A stretch of 64,000 bases of DNA, from the NCBI RefSeq assembly GCF_000463115.2, contig NZ_AWFX01000024.1, positions 124,001 to 188,000 of the forward strand, in the 5' to 3' direction. Positions within the stretch are counted from its first letter, which is position 1; every line of letters starts with the position of its first letter. Of the stretch, positions 18,180-30,371 are shown piece after piece. Position numbers and translations under genes: made by a program. The notes under the pieces were generated by a model. The model was given only the letters and a program-made list of their open reading frames with translations, searched no databases and was not told the origin of the DNA. This DNA is from Franconibacter helveticus LMG 23732 (GTDB taxonomy: Bacteria; Pseudomonadota; Gammaproteobacteria; Enterobacterales; Enterobacteriaceae).

Positions 18180-21053
18180 ATGACCCAGACCCTGAGCCAG
18201 CTGGAAAACCGCGAAGCTTTTATTGAACGCCATATTGGCCCCTCTGTTTCGCAACAGCAGGAGATGCTGCGCACCGTCGGCGCGGACTCGCTGAATGCGC
18301 TGACCGCGCAGATCGTCCCCGCCGACATCCAACTGGCCGCGCCGCCTTTTATCGGCGAAGCCGCCACCGAATTCGCCGCGCTGGCGGAGCTGAAAGCCAT
18401 CGCCAGTCGCAACAAGCGTTTTAAAAGCTATATCGGGATGGGCTATACCGCCGTGCATACGCCGCCGGTTATCCTGCGCAATATGCTGGAAAACCCAGGC
18501 TGGTACACCGCTTATACCCCTTATCAGCCGGAAGTGTCGCAGGGCCGTCTTGAAGCGTTGCTGAACTTCCAGCAAGTTACGCTGGATTTAACCGGGCTTG
18601 ATATCGCCTCCGCCTCGCTGCTGGATGAAGCGACCGCCGCCGCCGAAGCCATGGCGATGGCAAAACGCGTCAGTAAACTGAAAGGCGCAAACCGCTTCTT
18701 TGTGGCGCAGGATATTCATCCGCAGACGCTGGACGTGGTGCGTACCCGCGCGGAAACGTTCGGTTTTGAAGTCATTGTGGATGCGCCGGACAAGGCGCTC
18801 GACCATCAGGATATTTTCGGCGTGCTGCTGCAACAGGTGGGCACCACGGGCGAAGTTCATGACTACAGCGCGCTGATTGAAAAACTCAAAGAGCGCAAAG
18901 TGATTGTGAGCGTAGCGGCGGACTTTATGGCGCTGGTTATGCTTACGGCGCCAGGCAAGCAGGGTGCGGATATCGTCTTCGGCTCCGCCCAGCGTTTTGG
19001 CGTGCCGATGGGCTACGGCGGCCCGCATGCGGCGTTCTTTGCGGCGAAAGACGAATTCAAACGCTCTATGCCTGGCCGTATTATCGGCGTGTCCAAAGAC
19101 GCGGCGGGCAACACCGCGCTGCGCATGGCGATGCAGACCCGCGAACAGCATATCCGCCGCGAAAAAGCGAACTCCAATATCTGTACCTCTCAGGTGCTGC
19201 TGGCCAATATCGCCAGCCTTTATGCCGTGTTCCATGGCCCGGCGGGCTTAAAGCGCATCGCCAGCCGCATTCACCGCTTTGCGGATATCCTCGCGGCAGG
19301 CGTGCAGAACAAAGGGCTGAAGCTGCGTCATAAAACCTGGTTCGACACGCTTTGCGTGGAAGTGACGGATAAAGCCGCCGTGCTGGCGCGTGCGCAAGCG
19401 GCGCAAATCAATCTGCGAAGCGACATCCTGAATGCCGTAGGCGTGACGCTTGATGAAACCACTACGCGCGAAGATGTGCTGCGTCTGTTCAGCGTGCTGC
19501 TGGGCGATAATCATGGTCTGGATATCGACGCGCTGGATAAAGATGTCGCGCTCGACAGCCGCTCGATTCCGCAGGCCATGCTGCGCGACGACGCGATCCT
19601 CACGCATCCGGTTTTTAACCGCTACCACAGCGAAACCGAAATGATGCGTTACATGCATTCGCTTGAGCGTAAGGATCTGGCGCTGAACCAGGCGATGATC
19701 CCGCTCGGCTCGTGCACCATGAAGCTGAACGCCGCTGCGGAAATGATCCCCATCACCTGGCCGGAATTTGCTGAGCTGCACCCGTTCTGTCCGGCGGATC
19801 AGGCTGAAGGCTATCACCATATGATAAGCCAGCTCTCCGACTGGCTGGTGAAGCTGACCGGCTACGACGCGCTGTGCATGCAGCCGAACTCCGGCGCGCA
19901 AGGGGAATACGCAGGCCTGCTGGCTATTCGCCATTATCATGAAAGCCGCAACGAAGGCGCGCGCGATATCTGCCTTATCCCGAGTTCCGCCCACGGCACC
20001 AACCCCGCTTCCGCGCAAATGGCGGGAATGGAAGTGGTGGTGGTCGCCTGCGACAAACAGGGCAATATCGATCTGGCGGATCTGCGCGTGAAGGCGGAGC
20101 AGGCGGGCGACAAACTTTCCTGCATCATGGTGACTTACCCGTCGACCCACGGCGTGTATGAAGAGACGATTCGCGAAGTGTGCGAAATCGTTCATCAGTA
20201 CGGCGGCCAGGTTTACCTCGACGGCGCGAACATGAACGCGCAGGTGGGCATCACTTCCCCCGGCCACATCGGCGCGGATGTCTCTCACCTCAACCTGCAC
20301 AAAACGTTCTGCATTCCGCACGGCGGCGGCGGCCCGGGCATGGGACCGATTGGCGTTAAAGCGCATCTTGCGCCTTTCGTGCCGGGCCACAGCGTGGTGC
20401 AGATTGAAGGCATGCTGACCCGTCAGGGCGCCGTTTCCGCCGCGCCTTTCGGCAGCGCTTCTATTCTGCCGATCAGCTGGATGTATATCCGCATGATGGG
20501 TTCCGAAGGGCTGAAGCAGGCAAGCCAGGTGGCTATCCTGAACGCCAACTACATCGCCACGCGGCTGAAATCGGCTTATCCGGTGCTCTATACCGGCCGC
20601 GACGGCCACGTGGCGCATGAGTGCATTCTGGATATTCGTCCGTTAAAAGAAGCCACCGGCATTAGCGAGCTGGATATCGCCAAGCGCCTTATCGACTACG
20701 GCTTCCACGCGCCGACCATGTCTTTCCCGGTGGCGGGCACGCTGATGGTGGAGCCGACGGAATCGGAAAGCAAAGCCGAGCTGGACCGTTTTATCGACGC
20801 GATGCTGGCTATCCGCATGGAGATTGACCGCGTGGCGAAAGGCGAATGGCCGGCGGACGATAACCCGCTGGTGAACGCGCCGCACGTGCAGCAAGAGTTG
20901 ATGGAAGCCTGGGATCGCCCGTATACCCGCGAGCTGGCGGCCTTCCCGGCAGGCTTCGGCAACAAGTACTGGCCGACGGTAAAACGTCTGGACGATGTCT
21001 ACGGCGACCGCAACCTGTTCTGCTCCTGCGTGCCGATGAGCGAATACCAGTAA
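18180..21053 (+). CDS. gcvP: Glycine dehydrogenase (decarboxylating), P protein
   Basis: PLP enzyme that decarboxylates glycine and loads the H-protein lipoyl arm. ATG at 18180 ([14 protein letters not shown]) gives 957 residues, as in E. coli; the earlier in-frame TTG at 18147 is not used. The PLP lysine lies in [18 protein letters not shown] near residue 706. A 103 bp gap after gcvH contains an imperfect AGAAGGG/CCCTTCT hairpin, and the operon ends at a strong terminator. Confidence 0.98.
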   Translation: MTQTLSQLENREAFIERHIGPSVSQQQEMLRTVGADSLNALTAQIVPADIQLAAPPFIGEAATEFAALAELKAIASRNKRFKSYIGMGYTAVHTPPVILRNMLENPGWYTAYTPYQPEVSQGRLEALLNFQQVTLDLTGLDIASASLLDEATAAAEAMAMAKRVSKLKGANRFFVAQDIHPQTLDVVRTRAETFGFEVIVDAPDKALDHQDIFGVLLQQVGTTGEVHDYSALIEKLKERKVIVSVAADFMALVMLTAPGKQGADIVFGSAQRFGVPMGYGGPHAAFFAAKDEFKRSMPGRIIGVSKDAAGNTALRMAMQTREQHIRREKANSNICTSQVLLANIASLYAVFHGPAGLKRIASRIHRFADILAAGVQNKGLKLRHKTWFDTLCVEVTDKAAVLARAQAAQINLRSDILNAVGVTLDETTTREDVLRLFSVLLGDNHGLDIDALDKDVALDSRSIPQAMLRDDAILTHPVFNRYHSETEMMRYMHSLERKDLALNQAMIPLGSCTMKLNAAAEMIPITWPEFAELHPFCPADQAEGYHHMISQLSDWLVKLTGYDALCMQPNSGAQGEYAGLLAIRHYHESRNEGARDICLIPSSAHGTNPASAQMAGMEVVVVACDKQGNIDLADLRVKAEQAGDKLSCIMVTYPSTHGVYEETIREVCEIVHQYGGQVYLDGANMNAQVGITSPGHIGADVSHLNLHKTFCIPHGGGGPGMGPIGVKAHLAPFVPGHSVVQIEGMLTRQGAVSAAPFGSASILPISWMYIRMMGSEGLKQASQVAILNANYIATRLKSAYPVLYTGRDGHVAHECILDIRPLKEATGISELDIAKRLIDYGFHAPTMSFPVAGTLMVEPTESESKAELDRFIDAMLAIRMEIDRVAKGEWPADDNPLVNAPHVQQELMEAWDRPYTRELAAFPAGFGNKYWPTVKRLDDVYGDRNLFCSCVPMSEYQ

Positions 21054-21070
21054 ACGGCAATCTGATGACG

Positions 21071-21094
21071 AAGGGCGCTGCGGCGCCCTTTTTT
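21071..21094 (+). terminator. Rho-independent terminator after gcvP
   Basis: AAGGGCGC pairs with GCGCCCTT around TGCG, followed by T4. It ends right at the stop codon of the convergent kptA. Confidence 0.85.
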
Positions 21095-21635
21095 ATTCGA
21101 ACGCGATAAACTCAACCGGCACGGCAAGGGTCAGCCAGACGCCGTTATCCGCCTGATGAAAAGCATAGCCTTGCTGGTGCATCCGTTCGGCATGGATTTT
21201 CAGTACGACCGGTTTGCCGTGGCGTGCGCCAACGGCGACGGCCGTCTCCTCATCGCCTGAAAGATGCACATAGTGGCGAGAACCGGCAATCAACCCTTTC
21301 TGGCGAATGCTTTCAATAAAGCGAGTGGCCGTGCCGTGATAAAGCATCGTCGGCGGCACCTTTTCTTCCCAGTCGATAGCTACCTGTTTTGTGGAGTGTC
21401 CCTGCACGGCGCGAATGTGTAGTTTGTCTTCACTCAATACAAAACGTTTTTTGTCGTTATCACGCACAACGGCTTCAATGATTTCCGGCGTAAGGCGCCT
21501 GCCCGCTTTAGCGGCGCAGGCGATCAGTTCGTCTGTTGAAGCCCAGCCTTCGCTGCTGAGTTGTAAACCAACCGATTCAGGCTGGTGGCGCAAAACGTAA
21601 CTTAAAAATTTGCTGATGTCGGCGTGCGATTTCAT
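21093..21635 (-). CDS. kptA: RNA 2'-phosphotransferase (Tpt1/KptA family)
   Basis: Bacterial homologue of yeast Tpt1, which removes an internal RNA 2'-phosphate using NAD. The bacterial substrate is unclear, since no tRNA splicing produces one. The 180 residues show the conserved [13 protein letters not shown] near the N-terminus, LYHGT near 114, HLSGDEETA near 142 and the following [11 protein letters not shown]. In E. coli the gene lies elsewhere, so its place between gcvP and ygfF is a local difference. Monocistronic, divergent from ygfF. Confidence 0.92.
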   Translation of the reverse strand: MKSHADISKFLSYVLRHQPESVGLQLSSEGWASTDELIACAAKAGRRLTPEIIEAVVRDNDKKRFVLSEDKLHIRAVQGHSTKQVAIDWEEKVPPTMLYHGTATRFIESIRQKGLIAGSRHYVHLSGDEETAVAVGARHGKPVVLKIHAERMHQQGYAFHQADNGVWLTLAVPVEFIAFE

Positions 21636-21707
21636 CTTTTACCTTTGTCTGTTGCCTTCACGCGTCGAAGCATCGCCGATAATTACCCGAATAAAAAGGA
21701 GAAAACG

Positions 21708-22451
21708 ATGTCTGTTGCACTTATCACCGGCGCCAGCCGCGGTATTGGCCGCGCCACGGCGCTGCTGCTGGCAGAGCAGGGTTATACCATTGTGGTGAAT
21801 TACCACAAAAACGCCCAGGCGGCGCAGGAGGTCGTGAAAGCCATTCAGGCCAAAGGCGGAAAAGCGCTGGCGGTGCAGGCGGATATTGCAGACGAAGCGC
21901 AGGTTATGGCGATGTTTGAACAGACAGACGCGCTTGGCGAGCCGCTTGGCGCGCTGGTTAATAATGCGGGCATTCTGTTTACCCAGTGCCGCGTCGAGGC
22001 GCTTACTGCCGAGCGCATTAATAACGTGCTGCACACTAACGTTACCGGCTACTTTCTCTGCTGCCGCGAAGCCGTTAAACGCATGGCTCATCATCATGGC
22101 GGCCAGGGCGGAGCGATTGTTAACGTCTCCTCAGCGGCTTCAAGGCTTGGCGCGCCCGGCGAATATGTGGATTACGCGGCGTCAAAAGGGGCGGTCGATA
22201 CGTTAACTATCGGTTTGTCTCTTGAGGTGGCGGGGCAGGGCGTGCGGGTAAACTGCGTGCGTCCCGGCTTGATTTACACCGAAATGCACGCCAGCGGCGG
22301 CGAGCCTGGGCGTGTGGATCGGGTTAAATCCGCTTTGCCGATGCAGCGCGGCGGCCAGCCGGAAGAGGTGGCGGAAGCTATCGCTTGGTTGCTGAGCGAT
22401 AAAGCCTCTTATGTGACGGGAAGCTTTATCGAGCTGGCGGGCGGGAAGTAG
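21708..22451 (+). CDS. ygfF: Short-chain dehydrogenase/reductase YgfF
   Basis: NAD(P)-dependent oxidoreductase of unknown substrate. ATG at 21708 follows AAAAGGAGAAAAC and gives 247 residues; the longer in-frame extension overlaps the kptA start and is rejected. The Rossmann motif TGASRGIGRA (8-17), NNAGI near 86 and the catalytic YAASK near 156 are present. Very close to E. coli YgfF. Confidence 0.92.
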   Translation: MSVALITGASRGIGRATALLLAEQGYTIVVNYHKNAQAAQEVVKAIQAKGGKALAVQADIADEAQVMAMFEQTDALGEPLGALVNNAGILFTQCRVEALTAERINNVLHTNVTGYFLCCREAVKRMAHHHGGQGGAIVNVSSAASRLGAPGEYVDYAASKGAVDTLTIGLSLEVAGQGVRVNCVRPGLIYTEMHASGGEPGRVDRVKSALPMQRGGQPEEVAEAIAWLLSDKASYVTGSFIELAGGK

Positions 22452-22468
22452 CCACTGCGGATCCTGCT

Positions 22469-22492
22469 CCCTCTCCCCCGACGGGGAGAGGG
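22469..22492. repeat. 10 bp perfect inverted repeat between ygfF and bglA
   Basis: CCCTCTCCCC and GGGGAGAGGG flank the loop CGAC. There is no T run on either side, so it is an imperfect terminator or a dispersed enterobacterial palindrome. It sits between two convergent genes. Confidence 0.6.
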
Positions 22493-22508
22493 ATGCTCAG
22501 GGGAAACC

Positions 22509-24035
<1,527 letters not shown>

Positions 24036-24040
24036 TTAAA

Positions 24041-24074
24041 AGTCACGCTATAACAAATAGCGGTGTGCGTGACT
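24041..24074. promoter_or_regulatory. Nested inverted repeat between the RpiR regulator and bglA
   Basis: Outer arms AGTCACGC and GCGTGACT (8 bp) enclose a second palindrome GCTAT-AACAA-ATAGC. It lies about 100-130 bp upstream of the bglA start and could be an operator for the RpiR regulator or a terminator-like hairpin after it. There is no adjacent strong T run. Confidence 0.45.
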
Positions 24075-24102
24075 TGTTACAAATGAAAAACAGCCTGTTT
24101 TT

Positions 24103-24837
24103 TTATGCCAGTTTTTTCGCCATTTTGCGGCCCAGCGTCTCCAGAATATAAATTACCGGCACCTGCGTGGTAATGTCATATACCCCGGCAATACGGGTTT
24201 GCGGCACATGCCAGGAGAGGTTGAAATCGGCAAGTTTCGCCAGCGAGGAGTTGTCGTGGCTGGTAATAGAGAGCACCTTACAACGGTGAAGGCTGAACTG
24301 GCTGGCGAAACGCAGAATTTCCGCCGTTTCGCCGGATACGGAAAGGAAGATAGCCAGCGCATTTTTCGCCATGTCATTGGTAACGGGAAAATAAGGATCG
24401 TCGATATGGTTGCTGAATTTCCCGACATTTGAGAAAAAGCGCGCGCCATATTTCGCTAAGGAGCCTGAAGTACCGGCGCCAACAAAAATAATGCGTTCGG
24501 ACGCAAGAATAATATCGACTGCGCGATCCAGCAAATTATCAAATTCTTCATTGTTTACGCTTCTGAAGAAACTGATAATTTCGCTGGCGCCAAAATTAGT
24601 TTGCTGAGGTTCATTCTGCTCTAAATATAATTTAAAGCGCACCCGGAATTCCGAATAGCCTTCGCAGTTAAGCTTGCGGCAAAAACGCAGCACGGTAGTG
24701 GTAGAGACGCCCGCTGCGTCCGCCAGTTCGCGAATGGTCATGTACATGACTTTGTCACGGTTTTTAATGACAAAGTTATAAACCATCATCTCCAGGTTAT
24801 TAAGGCTTGCGATAGCGGAGTGGGTAAACATCGTCAC
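24103..24837 (-). CDS. RpiR/MurR-family transcriptional regulator
   Basis: Sugar-phosphate-responsive regulator. The N-terminal helix-turn-helix (about 1-75) has the RpiR signature TIRELADAAGVSTTTVLRFCRKL. The SIS sugar-phosphate domain (about 110-240) contains FVGAGTSGSLAKYGARFFSNVG. The start is GTG at 24837, where GAAGGAAG is eight bases away; an ATG two codons later at 24831 would be spaced 14 bases. It precedes bglA in the same orientation, so control of bglA by a phosphorylated beta-glucoside is a reasonable inference. Confidence 0.85.
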   Translation of the reverse strand: MTMFTHSAIASLNNLEMMVYNFVIKNRDKVMYMTIRELADAAGVSTTTVLRFCRKLNCEGYSEFRVRFKLYLEQNEPQQTNFGASEIISFFRSVNNEEFDNLLDRAVDIILASERIIFVGAGTSGSLAKYGARFFSNVGKFSNHIDDPYFPVTNDMAKNALAIFLSVSGETAEILRFASQFSLHRCKVLSITSHDNSSLAKLADFNLSWHVPQTRIAGVYDITTQVPVIYILETLGRKMAKKLA

Positions 24838-24998
24838 GGGCGTGGCTTCCTTCGCATAATAGCTGACAGCACAAGCTGCTCATCATATCGCTAATGCTGC
24901 CACAAATCCCGGTTCGCAGCGCCATTCTTTCGTTTGCCAATGCATAACCTGCCGCTGGCGCTTATCATGCATTTTTACGTTTCCAGAAGGAGAACAGG

Positions 24999-25310
24999 AT
25001 GCCGAACGACATAACTTTTTTTGCCCGCTTTGAGACGGACATTCTGGCCGGGCGCAAAACCATTACTATTCGCGACGAGGCTGAATCCCACTTCAGGCCG
25101 GGTCAGCGTTTGCGCACCGGGCGTTACGAAGATAACGCTTACTTTTGCACGCTTGAGGTGATCAGCATCACGCCCGTGACGCTTAACGAACTGAACGATG
25201 AACATGCCCGGCAGGAAAACATGACGCTGGCTGGTCTGCGCCAGGTGATTAGCGAGATTTATCCGGGGCTGGACAAACTTTATGTCATCGCCTTCAAAAA
25301 GATTTCATAA
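24999..25310 (+). CDS. yqfB: N4-acetylcytidine amidohydrolase (ASCH domain) YqfB
   Basis: Small hydrolase that deacetylates N4-acetylcytidine in E. coli. The 103 residues form an ASCH domain. The catalytic triad of the E. coli enzyme (Lys, Thr, Glu) corresponds to Lys and Thr in [10 protein letters not shown] and Glu in HARQENMTL. Compared with E. coli the N-terminus is one residue shorter (MPND). AAGGAGAACAGG precedes the ATG. It is divergent from the RpiR regulator. Confidence 0.92.
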   Translation: MPNDITFFARFETDILAGRKTITIRDEAESHFRPGQRLRTGRYEDNAYFCTLEVISITPVTLNELNDEHARQENMTLAGLRQVISEIYPGLDKLYVIAFKKIS

Positions 25311-25455
25311 TACAGCTGTAAGCTTTTTCAGATGCTGCAAAGGGTAGTGAACAAAGCGAAACGGTGCGGTTGCGGCAGGTAACAGATTTATTTTAGCGAA
25401 CAGGTGTTCACTGAAATCATTCTCAGTTACGCTATGCACGTTGCATATTTTTTGA

Positions 25456-26130
<675 letters not shown>

Positions 26131-26135
26131 TGTCG

Positions 26136-26159
26136 GCCCCCTCGTCTGCACGAGGGGGC
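26136..26159. terminator. Hairpin between yqfA and ygfZ
   Basis: GCCCCCTCGT pairs with ACGAGGGGGC around CTGC, a 10 bp GC-rich stem between convergent genes. No long T run follows on either strand. Confidence 0.65.
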
Positions 26160-26166
26160 TACAGGC

Positions 26167-27153
26167 TTACGCCTCTTCCAGCGAGTAAGGCAGCGGCTCG
26201 ATAGCCAGCGTCTGGCTGCTTTCATCCCGCACGCGGAATACGCTGCCGCTCTCCATATCGTTATTCATCACCGCCTGCACCAGCAAACGGCCGTCATCAA
26301 GCTGCGCTGCCGCCAGCACGGTGCCGGTGCGACGCCAGTTTTCGCCCATTTGCAGTTCAAGGTCTTCGCCTGCCTGCGGCACGCGGCTCGCTTTGCCTGC
26401 CAGAAACCACAACGCGCGCTTGTTGGCGCCGCGGAATTTCGCCCGCGCCACCATCTCCTGGCCGGTGTAGCAGCCTTTTTTAAAGCTGATGCCGCCCAGC
26501 GCCTGAATGTTGGTCGCCTGAGGAATAAACTGCGCGCTGTTCGGCTCGTCAATAACCGGGAAGCCTGCTTCGATATCCAGCGCCAGCCACTGCTGGCTGG
26601 AGTTAAGCTGCGCTTCGCCGCGCAATTTTTCCGTAATGTTTGCGGCGGTGGTTTTATCCGTTACCAGAAGAAAACGCTCGGCTGGCAAGTTGAACCACAG
26701 CAGCGTCGTTGCGCCTTCGCGCACCACCGGGTTTTGTTCATCAGGCAGAGCGGTAAAAAGATTCGCTAACGCCGCGCGCGACTGAAAACCCGCTACGCCC
26801 AACAGTACGGCCTCATCATCAGCGGCAATAGTGACTTTTGAGAAAACGGCATATTTTTTCAGCTGCGTCAGCTGAGTTTCCTGCACGCTGCGACGAACAA
26901 TCCAGGCAAAACCGTCGGCGTGACGAAACAGACGCAGGTTGCTCCACATTTTGCCCTTCGCATCGCAGTGCGCGGCGAGCAAATGCTGGTTCTCCGCCAG
27001 CTGGGCGACATCTGCCGTCACCTGGCCTTGCAGATATTTTTCACTGTCGGCGCCGGTCAGAGTAGAGAGCGCCCAGTCATCCAGAGAGATAAGCGTCAGC
27101 GGCAGACGCGCTGCGGCGGCGGGCTGACGCGGAGGAAACGGGGTGAATACCAT
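26167..27153 (-). CDS. ygfZ: tRNA-modifying/Fe-S cluster protein YgfZ
   Basis: Folate-binding protein needed for full activity of some Fe-S enzymes such as MiaB. The 328 residues carry the diagnostic KGCYTGQE motif near residue 227 with the essential Cys. Start at 27153 ([11 protein letters not shown]) matches E. coli; the longer upstream open frame overlaps the sdhE promoter region. It is divergent from sdhE-cptA across 282 bp. Confidence 0.95.
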   Translation of the reverse strand: MVFTPFPPRQPAAAARLPLTLISLDDWALSTLTGADSEKYLQGQVTADVAQLAENQHLLAAHCDAKGKMWSNLRLFRHADGFAWIVRRSVQETQLTQLKKYAVFSKVTIAADDEAVLLGVAGFQSRAALANLFTALPDEQNPVVREGATTLLWFNLPAERFLLVTDKTTAANITEKLRGEAQLNSSQQWLALDIEAGFPVIDEPNSAQFIPQATNIQALGGISFKKGCYTGQEMVARAKFRGANKRALWFLAGKASRVPQAGEDLELQMGENWRRTGTVLAAAQLDDGRLLVQAVMNNDMESGSVFRVRDESSQTLAIEPLPYSLEEA

Positions 27154-27435
27154 AACAATTAATGTCCCAGGTTGCTTACGCGAGATTACGTTAACGCCAG
27201 AAGCGCCATAACTCCATATTGTTGAGGAGGCTGCGGACAATGCAAGCGTTTTGATATCCCCTTTTGTGCGCTTAATGAAGAATGGAAGTTACATCGCATC
27301 AAAATTAAATTATTACTGGAGGAAATTATTTTCCTGGATAACGCCTCGCAATTCGTAACATTCATATCAAAAGCCGGGGAAAAAAGCGGTACACTAGCCG
27401 TCGACTTCCAAAAGCGGTTAAGCGGGAATATGCAC

Positions 27436-27702
27436 ATGGACATCAACAACAAAGCCCGAATTCACTGGGCATGCCGTCGCGGCATGCGCGAACTGGATAT
27501 CTCCATCATGCCGTTCTTCGAGTATGAATATGACTCGCTGAGCAATGAAGACAAACAGCTGTTTGTCCGCCTGCTTGAATGCGACGATCCTGATTTATTT
27601 AACTGGCTGATGAATCACGGCAAGCCTGCGGATGCGGAATTGGCGCGGATGGTGCAGTTAATCCAGACACGGAATCAGGAACGTGGTCCTGTGGCAATCT
27701 GA
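27436..27702 (+). CDS. sdhE: FAD assembly factor SdhE
   Basis: Promotes covalent flavinylation of succinate dehydrogenase SdhA and fumarate reductase FrdA. The 88 residues contain the essential RGMRELD motif near residues 16-22, matching E. coli SdhE. An ATG two codons upstream (27430) is possible. It overlaps cptA by 20 bases, so the two are co-translated. Confidence 0.95.
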   Translation: MDINNKARIHWACRRGMRELDISIMPFFEYEYDSLSNEDKQLFVRLLECDDPDLFNWLMNHGKPADAELARMVQLIQTRNQERGPVAI

Positions 27703-28099
27703 TATACGCGTCTCCTGGCGAGCGCAGTGGTTTTCGTTGCTGATCCACGGTCTTGTGGCGGCGGCCATATTGCTGCTGCCCTGGCCGCTGAGCTATATGC
27801 CGGTCTGGCTGCTGCTGCTTTCTCTGGTGGTATTCGACTGCGTGCGCAGCCAGCGGCGCATTCATGCCTGTCAGGGCGAAGTGAAGCTCACTGCCGATTA
27901 TCGCTTGCGCTGGCAGGAGAGCGAATGGGAAATCGTCGGCGCGCCGTGGATGCTCACTAGCGGCATGATGCTGCGCCTGCGCGACGTTCAGACTTCCCGA
28001 CGCCAGCATTTGTGGCTGGCGGCAGACAGTATGGCAGAAGGGGAGTGGCGCGATCTGCGGCGTTTGTTGCTGCAACGGCCAGGCCACACCTCTTCCTGA
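27683..28099 (+). CDS. cptA: Membrane protein CptA (YgfX)
   Basis: Inner-membrane partner of SdhE. In E. coli it has been described as the toxin of a putative toxin-antitoxin pair affecting MreB and FtsZ, though SdhE is better explained as a flavinylation factor. The 138 residues start at GTG ([15 protein letters not shown]), have two hydrophobic helices near 15-55 and end in a soluble tail. Start overlaps the sdhE 3' end by 20 bases. Confidence 0.9.
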   Translation: MVLWQSDIRVSWRAQWFSLLIHGLVAAAILLLPWPLSYMPVWLLLLSLVVFDCVRSQRRIHACQGEVKLTADYRLRWQESEWEIVGAPWMLTSGMMLRLRDVQTSRRQHLWLAADSMAEGEWRDLRRLLLQRPGHTSS

Positions 28100-28106
28100 A
28101 ACCGAC

Positions 28107-28628
28107 TCAGGCAAATTGCTCCGCCATTTCACCTAAAATTTGCTCGCACCAGTTTTCAAGGCGGCTTTCGCTCAGGTCATACTGGTTGGTTTCATCCAGC
28201 GCCAGGCCGACAAACAGCTGGCCATCGGCAATCACCGGCTTGTTGCTGGTAAATTCATAGCCCTCGGTAGGCCAGTAGCCGATAAACTTAACGCCTTTCA
28301 GCGCGAGTTTATCGTGCAGCATGCCAAGGGCGTCCAGGAACCATTCGCCATACCCTAGCTGGTCGCCCATGCCGTAGAGCGCCACGATTTTACCTTCAAG
28401 GGCCAGGTCGTCGAGCTGCGTCCAGACGGCTTCCCAGTCCTCCTGGAGTTCGCCGAAATCCCAGGTAGGAATGCCGAGGATAAGCACATCGTACTGCTCC
28501 ATCAGGGTGGGCGAGTCATCTTTAAGGTTATGCAGCGTTACCAGCTCGGGGCCAAGAATATCGCGGATTTTTTCTGCCGCCATTTCGGTGTAGCAGGTGC
28601 TGGAACCATAAAAAAGACCAATGTTCAT
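28107..28628 (-). CDS. fldB: Flavodoxin 2
   Basis: FMN-binding electron carrier of the SoxRS regulon in E. coli. The 173 residues start with [16 protein letters not shown], the phosphate-binding loop, followed by [15 protein letters not shown] and [13 protein letters not shown] near the isoalloxazine site. Convergent with cptA and divergent from xerD. Confidence 0.96.
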   Translation of the reverse strand: MNIGLFYGSSTCYTEMAAEKIRDILGPELVTLHNLKDDSPTLMEQYDVLILGIPTWDFGELQEDWEAVWTQLDDLALEGKIVALYGMGDQLGYGEWFLDALGMLHDKLALKGVKFIGYWPTEGYEFTSNKPVIADGQLFVGLALDETNQYDLSESRLENWCEQILGEMAEQFA

Positions 28629-28729
28629 AGCGGTAACATCTCATTTCTTCATCTGCAGAAGCGCCAGTGTACCAGATCCCGCCTGCTATCAGGCATAATG
28701 GCGCGACCCAGGAGCAAGGCGAAAAAGCG

Positions 28730-29626
28730 ATGGAACAAGATATAGCTCGTATAGAAGCGTTTCTCGACGCGCTGTGGCTTGAGAAAAATCTCGCCCAGAA
28801 CAGCCTGAGCGCCTACCGGCGCGACCTGACGATGGTTGCTCAATGGCTGCATCATCGCGGGCTGACATTACTTACCGTCCAGCGCGACGATCTCCAGACG
28901 TTGCTGGCAGAAAGAGTGGAAGGCGGATACAAAGCGACCAGCACTGCCCGCTTGCTTAGCGCCATGCGCCGTCTGTTTCAGCACCTTTATCGCGAAAAAG
29001 CGCGGGCGGACGACCCTGCCGCCATGCTCGCTTCGCCAAAGCTGCCGCAACGGCTGCCGAAAGATCTCAGCGAAGCGCAGGTTGAACGCCTGCTGCAAGC
29101 GCCAGTAACAGATCAGCCCATCGAACTGCGCGATAAAGCCATGCTTGAGGTGTTATACGCCACCGGGCTTCGCGTATCGGAGCTGACAGGGCTAACGATG
29201 AGCGACGTCAGCCTGCGCCAGGGCGTAGTGCGGGTTATCGGCAAAGGCAATAAAGAGCGGCTGGTGCCGCTTGGCGAAGAGGCGGTTTACTGGCTCGAAC
29301 AGTATCTCGCGCACGGTCGGCCCTGGCTGCTTAACGGCCAGTCGCTGGATGTGCTTTTTCCCAGCAGCCGAGCCCAGCAAATGACGCGCCAGACCTTCTG
29401 GCATCGCATCAAGCATTATGCTCAACTGGCGGGTATCGACAGCGAAAAATTATCACCGCACGTTTTACGCCACGCCTTTGCCACGCATTTGCTTAACCAC
29501 GGCGCAGACTTGCGCGTAGTGCAGATGCTGCTGGGGCATAGCGACCTCTCCACCACGCAGATTTATACTCATGTGGCGACTGAACGGCTGCGGCAATTAC
29601 ATCAACAGCACCACCCGCGGGCGTGA
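28730..29626 (+). CDS. xerD: Site-specific tyrosine recombinase XerD
   Basis: Works with XerC at dif to resolve chromosome dimers and is activated by FtsK. The 298 residues equal E. coli XerD. The catalytic set is visible: Arg in ATGLRVSEL, Lys in GKGNKERLVPL, HxxR in HVLRHAFATHLL, His in LLGHSDLST and the nucleophilic Tyr in TQIYTHV. Start ATG at 28730 (MEQDIARIEAF) follows AGGAGCAAGGCG. First of xerD-dsbC-recJ. Confidence 0.97.
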   Translation: MEQDIARIEAFLDALWLEKNLAQNSLSAYRRDLTMVAQWLHHRGLTLLTVQRDDLQTLLAERVEGGYKATSTARLLSAMRRLFQHLYREKARADDPAAMLASPKLPQRLPKDLSEAQVERLLQAPVTDQPIELRDKAMLEVLYATGLRVSELTGLTMSDVSLRQGVVRVIGKGNKERLVPLGEEAVYWLEQYLAHGRPWLLNGQSLDVLFPSSRAQQMTRQTFWHRIKHYAQLAGIDSEKLSPHVLRHAFATHLLNHGADLRVVQMLLGHSDLSTTQIYTHVATERLRQLHQQHHPRA

Positions 29627-29648
29627 GTGCGATATCAAAGGATCGGTT

Positions 29649-30368
29649 ATGAAAAAACAGGTTTTACTGCTCTCTTTTTTGGCGGCGACGCTTTCTGGAT
29701 TCGCGCATGCCGATGAGGCCGCGATTCGCCAGTCGCTGGCGAAGCTTGGCGTACAGGGTGGAGAGATTCAGGCGTCTCCGCTGCCGGGCATGAAAACCGT
29801 GCTGACGGATAGCGGCGTGATTTACGTTACCGAAGACGGCAAGCAGATGATCCAGGGGCCGCTTTACGACGTCAGCGGCGCCCAGCCGGTGAATGTCACC
29901 AACCAGCTGCTGCTCGGTAAGCTCAACGCGCTCGAAAAAGAGATGATCGTTTACAAAGCGCCGCAGGAACAGCATGTCATCACCGTTTTCACTGACATTA
30001 CCTGCGGTTATTGCCACAAGCTGCATGAAGAGATGAAAGACTACAACGCGCTGGGCATCACCGTGCGCTATCTCGCTTTCCCGCGCCAGGGGCTGCAAAG
30101 CCAGGCGGAGAAAGATATGCAGGCTATCTGGTGCGCCAAAGACCGGAACAAAGCATTTGATAACGCGATGAACGGCGGCCAGACCGCGCCAGCCAGCTGC
30201 GATATGAACATTGCTAAACATTATACGCTGGGCGTGCAATTCGGCGTGCAGGGCACCCCTGCGATTGTATTGAGCAACGGCTACGTTGTTCCGGGCTATC
30301 AGGGGCCGAAAGAGATGAAAGCTTTCCTGAATGAACATGATAAGCCGCTGAAGGCAGGTGGGCAGTAA
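29649..30368 (+). CDS. dsbC: Thiol:disulfide interchange protein DsbC
   Basis: Periplasmic dimeric disulfide isomerase, kept reduced by DsbD. Start ATG at 29649 gives a 20-residue signal peptide (MKKQVLLLSFLAATLSGFAHA), then an N-terminal dimerisation domain and a thioredoxin domain with CGYC. A second Cys pair appears in IWCAKD and PASCDMN. The length is 239 residues, three more than E. coli. It lies 22 bp after xerD and 3 bp before recJ. Confidence 0.96.
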   Translation: MKKQVLLLSFLAATLSGFAHADEAAIRQSLAKLGVQGGEIQASPLPGMKTVLTDSGVIYVTEDGKQMIQGPLYDVSGAQPVNVTNQLLLGKLNALEKEMIVYKAPQEQHVITVFTDITCGYCHKLHEEMKDYNALGITVRYLAFPRQGLQSQAEKDMQAIWCAKDRNKAFDNAMNGGQTAPASCDMNIAKHYTLGVQFGVQGTPAIVLSNGYVVPGYQGPKEMKAFLNEHDKPLKAGGQ

Positions 30369-30371
30369 CGG

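Noticed and set aside
27436..28099. sdhE-cptA as a toxin-antitoxin system
   Set aside because: The RGMRELD flavinylation motif and conserved core location make the SdhE assembly role the better explanation.
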